Positions 28,101 through 35,507 of a DNA stretch of 47,190 nt are shown here, piece by piece (the first letter of the stretch is position 1; each line of letters opens with the position of its first letter). Source of the DNA: Nanoarchaeum sp. (GTDB lineage Archaea > Nanobdellota > Nanobdellia > SCGC-AAA011-G17 > PNOQ01); the NCBI GenBank assembly GCA_013824915.1, contig PNOQ01000009.1, positions 1 to 47,190 of the forward strand, in the 5' to 3' direction. The notes below the pieces were generated by a model. The model did no database searches. It had not been told where the DNA came from and saw only the letters and a program-made list of their open reading frames with translations. The position numbers and the translations under genes are program-made.

Positions 28101-28705
28101 GCTGTGTTGATGAATTAAACAATCTTATAGTACAAAATTATTCATTTACTGTTTATCCTTCATTTGGATTAAACTTAACTGCTCCTGAAAGTGGTGAAGA
28201 AATTTACACTACAAGACCAACCATAAAATTAGAAACTGATGTAATTAGTCAATGTTTGTATAAGTTTGATAATGAAATAAATTGGACTAAGATGAATGAA
28301 ATAGTTGATACTAAAATTTATGATTATAAAATAAAGAGAGATATAACTTCTTCTCCTGAAGGAACACAACATACACTATATGTAAAATGTATGGATATAG
28401 GTCATAATATAGCGGAAGAATCAGTTAACTTCTATGCTGTATCTGATGTTCAACCTTCTTATCCTGTAAGAATTTATACATCTGGAACTTACGGTAGCGG
28501 TAAACTACATGTTTTACTAAATGAACGAGCTTCATGTAAGTTTGAAACTGACAGCGCAGATTATGAATACGAAGATGAAGGAACACCAATGTCTGCTGTG
28601 CCTCCAGAAAATGAAGAGCAGCAAACTACTTGGAATAGTAATGTTTTCTATATTAAATGTAAAGACGAGTTTGGTAATATTGGAGGATTTACAGTTTACC
28701 CATAA
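25103..28705 (+). CDS. 1200-aa Cys-rich secreted protein
   Basis: Signal peptide (LLFGLVLVLVMFSNVSA), many Cys pairs, internal hydrophobic Ala/Gly-rich region, C-terminal Ig-like repeats. Confidence 0.8.
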   Translation: MLNKNKFALLFGLVLVLVMFSNVSALPTCCITGPNNQFCIDNLITGCSESVSGSCSDAQIDRCNKGTCVPNNGVCLSDYSKEQCNFEGGEWFDQPKEEVAKCQMGCCKETSVCGVVQKNQCSGEFDTGVTNSATCDSQCAVNELGCCVSATDCVFGERGDCTETFEATKQCNQIQSCNGKYESHKYTACGDNELIGNSELDVYWYDSNGNMEEKVGTRDSSGRVRQVNGEDMNGTCNYPDEKCYDPDEKGGRENAYCKSTACIVEGDCPECVPETFLHGESICLKIFKGQFTNDQRSKYLREYVLSCDSGEVVEDRELNRAEEICVDNTITVDGVQRRKANVIPNEWSSCLGCGSGGGVFDYGGYVPVFGAVPMSVFGSWCGSGAITNSVPGGFGAQTCDDITGQDGAAMCYYDNDFWAPLGSCNPIYTPSISTDEQCGKCGRGGDSSTNVCTEQECNALGDCQFYPDGGLDVGGLAQTGALALGGATAAMAASQFACNIPFVPTEACFQLALGTVGNVFGSSLFWGVYSLTLGLTVGNSQGYDESYNDFSFNKGSYYDLAQYIIAAKAVSTSLDGDLNGNYWVSSGAGVLQGMNLLSLFTNLETDLLFSLENNVVGIGMQSSEEFGRQVIYQESFNEALNGVDILGETEATYLQAHNTATEAAASASTDEAIQAGSKLARALKVAGIAYSVYSASESWRTGDCKPETAYTDSDRCEQCGPGEGQFFCTKQRCEILGEDTNHCLWIPKEDGTDDGICTTDDPGNVALPNLNRIYLELYDINDSFVVDQEINDNVLEMESAVDWNKAHTVKLNITTDIRAICKADFAVESEFSAMEYTFDGVFTTDHTLSFNLTEEIKSSGEATLFVKCNNTNGVAHNANEDMNQIILKFGTRPDVIPPVFKSVDPYNAFNLPEGTDNVTVTLKVYDNNGVRGCKYSEEKVNYGEMEYTFTKGARAQCPGSSVRDCDTFTARFDLGDAGQEIDLTSMDYDENGTLYSYVFGCVDELNNLIVQNYSFTVYPSFGLNLTAPESGEEIYTTRPTIKLETDVISQCLYKFDNEINWTKMNEIVDTKIYDYKIKRDITSSPEGTQHTLYVKCMDIGHNIAEESVNFYAVSDVQPSYPVRIYTSGTYGSGKLHVLLNERASCKFETDSADYEYEDEGTPMSAVPPENEEQQTTWNSNVFYIKCKDEFGNIGGFTVYP

Positions 28706-28736
28706 ACCTTAGGAAGGTTTATCATCCCAAATAAAA

Positions 28737-29210
28737 ATGAAAAAAGGTCAGTTGATGGCTCAGCCATTAATTTATATTTTTTATCTTGTTGTTGCAGCTT
28801 TGATTATATTTTTTGGCGTAAAAGTTATTGGAAATCTTAATGATAATGGAGATAAAGTACAATATATTACATTTGTAAATGATATTAAACAAAAAATTGA
28901 TAGTACATATAATGATAATTTAGGTAGTAGTGCTTCTTTAGATGAAATAACTGTGCCTCAATTTGTTACAGAGGTTTGTTTTGTTAGTGAGAAAGATTTA
29001 ACTAAAGTTACAGATGTTAAACTAAAACAACTAATTAATATTTCGGACTTAAGTGAAAGTAATGTTTTTTTCGCAGGTGTTGAAATAACTGATGGTCCTA
29101 CTAAATATTTAGAACATTTAACTATTAGTGGAACTGTTTGTGATGTTACAAGAGATAGAAAAATAAATTTAATTTTAGAAAATGTTGGAAACAGTGTTGA
29201 AGTGAGATAG
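28737..29210 (+). CDS. Pilin-like protein with N-terminal TM
   Basis: MKKGQLMAQPLIYIFYLVVAALIIFFGVKVIG. Confidence 0.65.
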   Translation: MKKGQLMAQPLIYIFYLVVAALIIFFGVKVIGNLNDNGDKVQYITFVNDIKQKIDSTYNDNLGSSASLDEITVPQFVTEVCFVSEKDLTKVTDVKLKQLINISDLSESNVFFAGVEITDGPTKYLEHLTISGTVCDVTRDRKINLILENVGNSVEVR

Positions 29211-29247
29211 AAAAGTTATTTAAACTTTAATTCTGTGCATATTTAAC

Positions 29248-29886
29248 ATGACAAAGCAGAATTACAATTACTCTTTGAACAGGGGTGAAGAACAAGAAAG
29301 CTGGTTAAAAATAAAAATCAAAAGAAGAGCTTCTTATTATCAACCTATAATATCTAAGATAAATAAAAATGATATAGTTTTAGATTATGGTAGTGGAGAC
29401 CAAAAATTAAAAGATTTCATAAAAAACAAAAATGCTGATTATTTTTCTTTAGATACAGACAGTTCAGTTAATAGTGATTTTAAAACTTTGGAAGAAATAC
29501 CTAAATCATTACTCTTTGATAAAATTATTTTTTGTGAAGTTATAGAACATATCAACTATAATGAATTTATAAATATATTAGAAAAATTAAAAAAACATAT
29601 GAATAAAGGAACTGAGTTGTTGATTACAACTCCAAATATTTATTACTTAAAAATATTTGAAATAACTCATCTACAATTCTATAAACCTAAGAATATAAAA
29701 ATGTTATTGGATAATTTAGGATTTGAAACAAAAATATACAGATTATGGATCAAGAGTAAAAACCCTTTAGTTGAGTTGATTAGGATTATAAGATTTCCAT
29801 TTACTTACTTTTTTGAAATAGATTTCAATTGTCAAAAGTTTTTAATATATGCTAAACGAAGAGACGAGACCAAATCTAATAGTTAA
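29248..29886 (+). CDS. Class I SAM-dependent methyltransferase
   Basis: IVLDYGSGDQKLKDFIK, FDKIIFCEVIEHI, ELLITTPN. Confidence 0.82.
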   Translation: MTKQNYNYSLNRGEEQESWLKIKIKRRASYYQPIISKINKNDIVLDYGSGDQKLKDFIKNKNADYFSLDTDSSVNSDFKTLEEIPKSLLFDKIIFCEVIEHINYNEFINILEKLKKHMNKGTELLITTPNIYYLKIFEITHLQFYKPKNIKMLLDNLGFETKIYRLWIKSKNPLVELIRIIRFPFTYFFEIDFNCQKFLIYAKRRDETKSNS

Positions 29887-29917
29887 TTATTTAAACTTTA
29901 AGTCTTAAATTTAATTT

Positions 29918-30724
29918 ATGAAAAAAGGGGAGATACAGTTTAATTTAATTTTTGTAATTATTGCGGGTGTTATGATTTTAGTGTTCTTCTTGTTCTTTAC
30001 AACTAAATATATAGATTTGAAAGAGAAACAAGAAGCTGCAAAAATAGCTGGTGAAATTGATAATTTAGTTCTAGGATTAAAATCAAGTACACAGTATAAA
30101 GAATTGAATGTGCCTAGTTTTAATTTGAATGTTGGTTGTGATAATATAACTATTAATGATAAATATACTAGAGAGCTAGATTATGTATTTTTTGCAACTA
30201 ATGGAAATAGTAAAAAATTAACTTTTTGGGTAAAAGAAGTTGAGAAAGGATTTAGAATTGATAATGTTGTTTTTGTTATAGACAATAGTAAAAGATATTA
30301 TTCTGATAATGTAAACTTTTTCCCAGAGTTTGTGACTAATGGTACTAGTGATAATTATGATGTTGGTGTATTTTTTGATTATTGTCCAAATAATAATAAA
30401 AAAATAGTTTGTGTAGCGGATAATAAAATTAATGGTGAATATTATGTTTTTGATGAAGCATTGATATATGGTGCTGCTTTTGGTGAAATTGATAATTTTA
30501 AATGTAGTTATTCTAAACTTGTTGATAAATGGATTAGTCTTTATGATATTTATATTAGTAAGAATAATGCTTTAACTGATGGCCAAGAAGTAAGAAGCCA
30601 GTTGAATACATTACTTTTGGAAAGTAAAGATAAAGTTAGTTCTGGAGATTATAATGTTAATGTTGATGAGTTAAATAGTTTGAATACAAGATTGAGTAAT
30701 TTTGAGTTAGAGGTGTTGTATTAA
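29918..30724 (+). CDS. Pilin-like protein with N-terminal TM
   Basis: MKKGEIQFNLIFVIIAGVMILVFFLFFTTKYI. Confidence 0.65.
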   Translation: MKKGEIQFNLIFVIIAGVMILVFFLFFTTKYIDLKEKQEAAKIAGEIDNLVLGLKSSTQYKELNVPSFNLNVGCDNITINDKYTRELDYVFFATNGNSKKLTFWVKEVEKGFRIDNVVFVIDNSKRYYSDNVNFFPEFVTNGTSDNYDVGVFFDYCPNNNKKIVCVADNKINGEYYVFDEALIYGAAFGEIDNFKCSYSKLVDKWISLYDIYISKNNALTDGQEVRSQLNTLLLESKDKVSSGDYNVNVDELNSLNTRLSNFELEVLY

Positions 30725-31149
30725 TGAATAAGAAAGCGCAAATAGGAATACAAGAAACAATACTTGTAATATTTATTTTTATTATAGTACTAATGATAGG
30801 GATGATTTTCTTTTTCCAGTTCAATATGAAATCTATAGAGAATGATATTGATAAGTATAATGAGTTTAGATTTAAACAATTAATAGATGTTATTCCTAAT
30901 ATGGCTGAGCTAAGATATTCTAAACTTGGAATTGAAGATGTTTATTGCATTGATTTGTTAAAAGCAAGAGCGTTTAGCGAATTGAATAGTTATGATTTTG
31001 GTAGAAAAGAAATTAAATTGGATGAAATTGTTTTGTATTCTAATCCTGGAAGAGGAGAAATTAGAAAAGTAAGTAGTCCTGTGTGTGTTTATGATCCTCG
31101 AAACAGTAAGTTTTATCTAACTGATTTGGAAATTGGGTGGTGGGCATGA
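30724..31149 (+). CDS. Pilin-like protein with N-terminal TM
   Basis: MNKKAQIGIQETILVIFIFIIVLMIGMIFFF; overlaps upstream stop (TAATG). Confidence 0.65.
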   Translation: MNKKAQIGIQETILVIFIFIIVLMIGMIFFFQFNMKSIENDIDKYNEFRFKQLIDVIPNMAELRYSKLGIEDVYCIDLLKARAFSELNSYDFGRKEIKLDEIVLYSNPGRGEIRKVSSPVCVYDPRNSKFYLTDLEIGWWA

Positions 31150-31562
31150 AGAAAGCCCAAGTTGAGACGATGGGATTAGTTATTATCGTTGTGTTATTGA
31201 TAATGATAGCGTTGTTTTTTTTAATTTTTAGCGGAAGAAATAAAATAGATTCTACTCAAGAACTATTTTTGACGATGAAAGCAAATAATTTAGCAAATTC
31301 ATTACGTTATGTTAATGTTGGTTCGAGTAATTTTGAACAGAAAGTTATTGACTGTTGTGCAGGTTTAGATGGGTTAGCTTGCACAAATGTTGAAGAAACT
31401 GCTGAGTCTGGAATGGCCTTAATTGATGAAAATACGGGTTTTTCGGTTAAATGCTTTAATGAGGAATCATATACCTATGGAGATTGTACTATTGGCGTGA
31501 ATTCGGTGTCGATTACAGTGTCGTCGAGTGACGTTTATTACGTTACTATTTGTAGGAAATAA
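31146..31562 (+). CDS. Pilin-like protein with class III signal peptide-like N-terminus
   Basis: MKKA|QVETMGLVIIVVLLIMIALFFLIF. ATG 31146 overlaps the upstream TGA (ATGA). Confidence 0.7.
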   Translation: MKKAQVETMGLVIIVVLLIMIALFFLIFSGRNKIDSTQELFLTMKANNLANSLRYVNVGSSNFEQKVIDCCAGLDGLACTNVEETAESGMALIDENTGFSVKCFNEESYTYGDCTIGVNSVSITVSSSDVYYVTICRK

Positions 31563-31631
31563 GGAGTTGAGGCTTGTAGTGCCTGAATTTTGATGTTTTA
31601 GGGGTATATTATCTACTGTAGTCTATAAATG

Positions 31632-31640
31632 TTTATAAAT
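31632..31640 (+). promoter_or_regulatory. TATA box of the S-layer gene
   Basis: TTTATAAAT about 105 nt upstream of ATG 31742, implying a leader of about 75-80 nt. Confidence 0.55.
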
Positions 31641-31702
31641 GAAAATTTTACCAGTAAATCTATTGGATTAGTTTGGTATAAGCAGATTAGTCTCGATAAA
31701 AG

Positions 31703-31743
31703 TCCCTACGGGGAATATCTGAACGGAGGTGTAGATTTCAGAT
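31703..31743 (+). promoter_or_regulatory. Structured S-layer 5' UTR: UNCG-type hairpin plus SD-looping inverted repeat
   Basis: TCCC-TACG-GGGA (31703-31714), then ATCTGAA (31717-31723) / TTCAGAT (31737-31743) with SD GGAGGTG (31725-31731) in the loop. Confidence 0.55.
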
Positions 31744-33835
31744 GAAAAATTTTGTAAGAAAGATCGCAGCTGTAAGTGCTGGTGTAGTAATGTTAGGAAC
31801 AACACTTGGTGCTGCTGTTGCTGCAGATTTAGAGGACTTACCAGGACCTATGATAGATAGTGGTTCATATGTTAATACCGCAATGGTTATTGGAAGTACT
31901 GAAGATAGTGCAGCTAGGACGACATTGAAGACTTATTTTGACGGACTTGTAACAGAAACTGATATTTCTGGTGGTGAAGGTGTTAGTGAGGATGAAGTAG
32001 GCCTTGATAATGATATTGTAACAGGGTCAATCACTGTAGGATTATCAGATAATAAGATACCTGGTTTAATGGATGATACAATAACTTGGGATAATGGAAG
32101 TGGATCCGATTCTTATAATGTCCATGAGGAAATTAATATAACTGATGGCGAGATGAGATTAAAGACTACTTATACAGATAACAAGTTGAATGAGGAATTA
32201 GGTTCTAATGCAGTTATTATCAACGGTCCAGGTGACTTAGCATACTATTATGTATTCGAAGAAACATTTGGTGATTGTGCTGCTGTTGCTGATTCTGATT
32301 CAGACACATTGAGCTTGACTATATTAGGAAAAGATTATGAAGTCTCTTCTTGTGATGATGACTCTATAACTGTTACATTGGCTGCTAAAAGATCAATGAG
32401 CATTGGTGAAGCTTACACAGATCCAGAAACTGGAAAAGTTGTAACTTTAAACGATGTATTTGAGGACTCTATTGAAATTGATGTAGCTGGTGAAGTTGAA
32501 GTTGTGGATGATAATGCTACAGAAAAGATTAATGGTGTAAGAATCAAAGTTGAATCTGTTGGTTACCATAGTACAACACCTGAAACAAGTAAAGCTGTTT
32601 TAAGAATTGGTGAAGATATCACTAAGACTTATGACGATGGTGATGAATTTGTTGGTGAAGACGAAGATGATCCACAATGGACATGGGCTATATCTCATCC
32701 ATTAGAAGCTAGTGGTTATGTTGGTGTAGAATATGCATGGTCTAGTAGTGGAGCAACATCAGATCATCCTCCAATTGGTGAGGGAGAATCTTATGTATTC
32801 CCAAATAGCTTTGCAGCTGTTAAATTCGATAAGTTAAGTGATGTAACATATGAAGATATAACATTTGACTTTGTGGATTTAGACTTATACCCTGCAACTG
32901 ATACAAGTACGCCTAGTACTAGCAGTGCTAAAGTCTTAAGAATAGTTGCTGAGAATGATGAATCGTTAGTTACTATAAACGGAAGTAGAGAATCTGATAC
33001 GGCTTATTTGTACTACGATTACAGCCCAACAACACCATGGACAACACAATTAGGTGTTTATTACAAAGACTTAGATGAAGACTACACACCTGCTAATAAA
33101 GCTAGACTTGCTGGTAACTTTAGTTTCAACTCGAGTGGTACCGGTGGCGGATCTGTACATAAGATTATGACTTTCGATATTGGTGACACTGATATACAAG
33201 TTGACTATGAATCTGGTTTTGCAAGCTATGGTTTCTTGTTGTTGAATGATACCAAGAATGTTACAAGAATTGCTTTAGGTGGTTCTACTACTCCAAGTGG
33301 TACTGCTGGTGCTTTCGAGTACTTTGGTACTACAACAGATGCGGATGATACTACTGATTTATCAGTAAGTAACAGCGCAGGAACAGGAAATAGTTCCATC
33401 GCAGGTAACGACTACGATACTTTGTTACCTTGGGGTGTAATTGTAAACCAACCTGAAGATGGATTGGATTCAGATTATGTAACAATATCCATACCTGATG
33501 ACCAAGTTTACGCTGAAGTTAGTGTTTTAGCTGAAGTAAGTGGTGGAATGGCAGAAGCTGATTTAATCACAGCTAGCGAAGATACTGCTGACTATGACAA
33601 CTTAGTACTGGTAGGTGGACCATGTGTAAACAGCGTAACTGCTGAATTTATGGGATTAACATTCCCAGCATGTGAAGCTGCATCCGGTATTGCACAAGAC
33701 AAAGCAATTATCCAAATGGTAGAATTAGATGGACAAACTGCTTTAATTGTTGCAGGTTGGGAAAAGGCTGATACACAAAGAGCAGCAACAGAAGTAGCTG
33801 CAGGCGACTTAACTGGCGAAGATATGATTGTTTAA
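31742..33835 (+). CDS. S-layer protein
   Basis: Signal peptide MKNFVRKIAAVSAGVVMLGTTLGAAVAADL, acidic composition, strong SD, T-rich terminator. Confidence 0.85.
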   Translation: MKNFVRKIAAVSAGVVMLGTTLGAAVAADLEDLPGPMIDSGSYVNTAMVIGSTEDSAARTTLKTYFDGLVTETDISGGEGVSEDEVGLDNDIVTGSITVGLSDNKIPGLMDDTITWDNGSGSDSYNVHEEINITDGEMRLKTTYTDNKLNEELGSNAVIINGPGDLAYYYVFEETFGDCAAVADSDSDTLSLTILGKDYEVSSCDDDSITVTLAAKRSMSIGEAYTDPETGKVVTLNDVFEDSIEIDVAGEVEVVDDNATEKINGVRIKVESVGYHSTTPETSKAVLRIGEDITKTYDDGDEFVGEDEDDPQWTWAISHPLEASGYVGVEYAWSSSGATSDHPPIGEGESYVFPNSFAAVKFDKLSDVTYEDITFDFVDLDLYPATDTSTPSTSSAKVLRIVAENDESLVTINGSRESDTAYLYYDYSPTTPWTTQLGVYYKDLDEDYTPANKARLAGNFSFNSSGTGGGSVHKIMTFDIGDTDIQVDYESGFASYGFLLLNDTKNVTRIALGGSTTPSGTAGAFEYFGTTTDADDTTDLSVSNSAGTGNSSIAGNDYDTLLPWGVIVNQPEDGLDSDYVTISIPDDQVYAEVSVLAEVSGGMAEADLITASEDTADYDNLVLVGGPCVNSVTAEFMGLTFPACEAASGIAQDKAIIQMVELDGQTALIVAGWEKADTQRAATEVAAGDLTGEDMIV

Positions 33836-33840
33836 AAACA

Positions 33841-33872
33841 ATCTTTTTTTTCTTTTTTTTCTTAATTTTTTT
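33841..33872 (+). terminator. T-rich archaeal terminator after the S-layer gene
   Basis: atcttttttttctttttttttcttaattttttt immediately after the stop. Confidence 0.6.
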
Positions 33873-33916
33873 AAACTTATAGAAAACTTTTTAATATAGT
33901 AGTTGTTTTTAAAGTT

Positions 33917-34408
33917 ATGAAAAATAGAGATAGAACTAATAAAATTTGGTTTGGAATTATAATAATTTTTTTAATGGTTAGTAGTACGATTGGATTTATT
34001 TATGGTGGTGATTCAGAAGTAAAGAAAGTCAATGGTCAAAAATTCTATAAAGATGGTGGGATGTGGAAAACTTATATTGATAGTGTTGAATCTTATTGGG
34101 ATTTTACATATTTACCTAATGAATTAGGTTATGATACTAGCATATTTGATATAAATAGTAATAAAATTTATTTATACAGCGAAGATAATAAAACTACAGA
34201 CAAATTTAAGTTTATTTTATTGTATAAAAACATAAAAGGAGAAGTAGCGCTAGAAGAAAATTGTAATCTTGATAGTACAATGTTTGTTATAAACAGTGAG
34301 TTAACTAACGAAGCAACAGTAACTAAGAAAGATAATTGTATTTATTTAAATGGAAACCTTAATAAATTCGTTGATGGTCTCACATACAAGGTATTCGGGG
34401 TGTTATAA
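33917..34408 (+). CDS. Small secreted/membrane-anchored protein
   Basis: N-terminal hydrophobic segment; ends CIYLNGNLNKFVDGLTYKVFGVL. Confidence 0.65.
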   Translation: MKNRDRTNKIWFGIIIIFLMVSSTIGFIYGGDSEVKKVNGQKFYKDGGMWKTYIDSVESYWDFTYLPNELGYDTSIFDINSNKIYLYSEDNKTTDKFKFILLYKNIKGEVALEENCNLDSTMFVINSELTNEATVTKKDNCIYLNGNLNKFVDGLTYKVFGVL

Positions 34409-35068
34409 TTGAAAAAAAGAATAATAATTTTGATGGTTGTATTGTTTTTGATAGCCTTCTCGCTACCTTTTATTAATAATCAATTAACAGGTAAATCTGT
34501 TTTAGAAGTAGGAATGTATAATTACACAAATTCAGATAATAAAACATTCAGTTTTGAGAAAGGATTTGTTGGTGAGAATGAACGACATATATTATACTAT
34601 GATAAATCGATTTGGATTAGTAAATCTTTGAAAAGTAAAGAAATTATAAAAATACCTTTTAGGTATAGTCCATTTGATTTAGAAAATATACATATGGATA
34701 ATGTAAAAGATGATATTCTAAACGCGGAAGTAATTTATGTTACAAGAGACTACAAACTAGACGAGTTAACTGAACAAAAAGATGGAGTGGCTATGCTAAC
34801 TTTGACTAGAGTTTTAGATGACTCAACTTCTCCGGATATTTATAAAATACCTACTAGTATGGCTATTACTGGGCCAGTTGAAGGTGTAGATTCACCTGTT
34901 ATAGGATGTGCTCAATCTAGCGTTGAAAGAAGAGTAATTGAATTAAGACAAGGTGACGAGAATAGAATTTACAAAGAAGGTGAGTGTATAGTCATGGAAT
35001 TTGTTACAGCTGATGATTCTATAAAAGTCGCTACAAAATTAACTTATCATATTTTAGGTATAATGTAG
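34409..35068 (+). CDS. Small secreted/membrane-anchored protein, TTG start
   Basis: Starts directly after the previous stop; signal peptide; ends CIVMEFVTADDSIKVATKLTYHILGIM. Confidence 0.62.
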   Translation: MKKRIIILMVVLFLIAFSLPFINNQLTGKSVLEVGMYNYTNSDNKTFSFEKGFVGENERHILYYDKSIWISKSLKSKEIIKIPFRYSPFDLENIHMDNVKDDILNAEVIYVTRDYKLDELTEQKDGVAMLTLTRVLDDSTSPDIYKIPTSMAITGPVEGVDSPVIGCAQSSVERRVIELRQGDENRIYKEGECIVMEFVTADDSIKVATKLTYHILGIM

Positions 35069-35107
35069 TTAAGTTTAAATATAGTTATAATTCTTGGTTT
35101 TATATGC

Positions 35108-35222
35108 GCCGCGATCGCCTAATCTGGTATGGCACTGTTTCAGATGAAGTAATTGTCTCTGGAGTGTAAGCCTTGAAAGCCAGGCCCGAAAGGGCATCTG
35201 GGTTCAAATCCCAGCCGCGGCG
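35108..35222 (+). tRNA. tRNA-Ser (TGA) with a predicted 32-nt intron (35138-35169) at position 29/30
   Basis: Removing 35138-35169 gives an 83-nt type II cloverleaf: acceptor GCCGCGA/CCGCGGC (one A-C mismatch), D-arm GCC/GGC, anticodon arm CTGGC-CTTGAAA-GCCAG, variable arm GCCC-GAAA-GGGC, T-arm CTGGG-TTCAAAT-CCCAG, discriminator G. Confidence 0.85.
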
Positions 35223-35225
35223 TAT

Positions 35226-35507
35226 TTATAATCCAAATGATTCTTCGAAGCTTTTCATTTCAATTATTTTTTGTGCTAGGCTACAACCCTTTTCAGTTAT
35301 TACAAAATATGTAGAATTTTTTTCTTCAACTTTTGTTATCATACCTTTTTCTATTAATTCTTCTAAATATGAATTCATCTGATTATACGAAAGATTAGCT
35401 TTATACATCAAATGAGTAGGCTTTATTTTACCGCCTTTTTTTTGAATTGAAATAATCATGTCATGAATTATATCAATTCTAGTTCTTTTTCTTTCCATAA
35501 TTAACAA
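35226..35507 (-). CDS. Winged-helix transcriptional regulator (HTH_45-like)
   Basis: RIDIIHDMIISIQKKGGKIKPTHLMYKANLSYNQMNSYLEELIEKGMI...YFVITEKG. Confidence 0.82.
   Translation of the reverse strand: MLIMERKRTRIDIIHDMIISIQKKGGKIKPTHLMYKANLSYNQMNSYLEELIEKGMITKVEEKNSTYFVITEKGCSLAQKIIEMKSFEESFGL

Noticed and set aside
31562-31620. AGGC-TTGTAGT-GCCT small inverted repeat after the pilin-like cluster as a terminator
   Set aside because: Only a 4-bp stem without a convincing T-tract; too weak to call.
35137-35150. TTTCAGA in the tRNA locus could be a tRNA-Sec (UCA anticodon) loop
   Set aside because: No 5'/3' anticodon stem pairs around it, and no extended acceptor or D-stem typical of tRNA-Sec. 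Removing the intron gives a clean tRNA-Ser(TGA).
35173-35382. + strand ORF of 69 aa (MKARPERASGFKSQPRRIYN...)
   Set aside because: Its first part is the 3' exon of the tRNA-Ser and the rest is antisense to the HTH gene.
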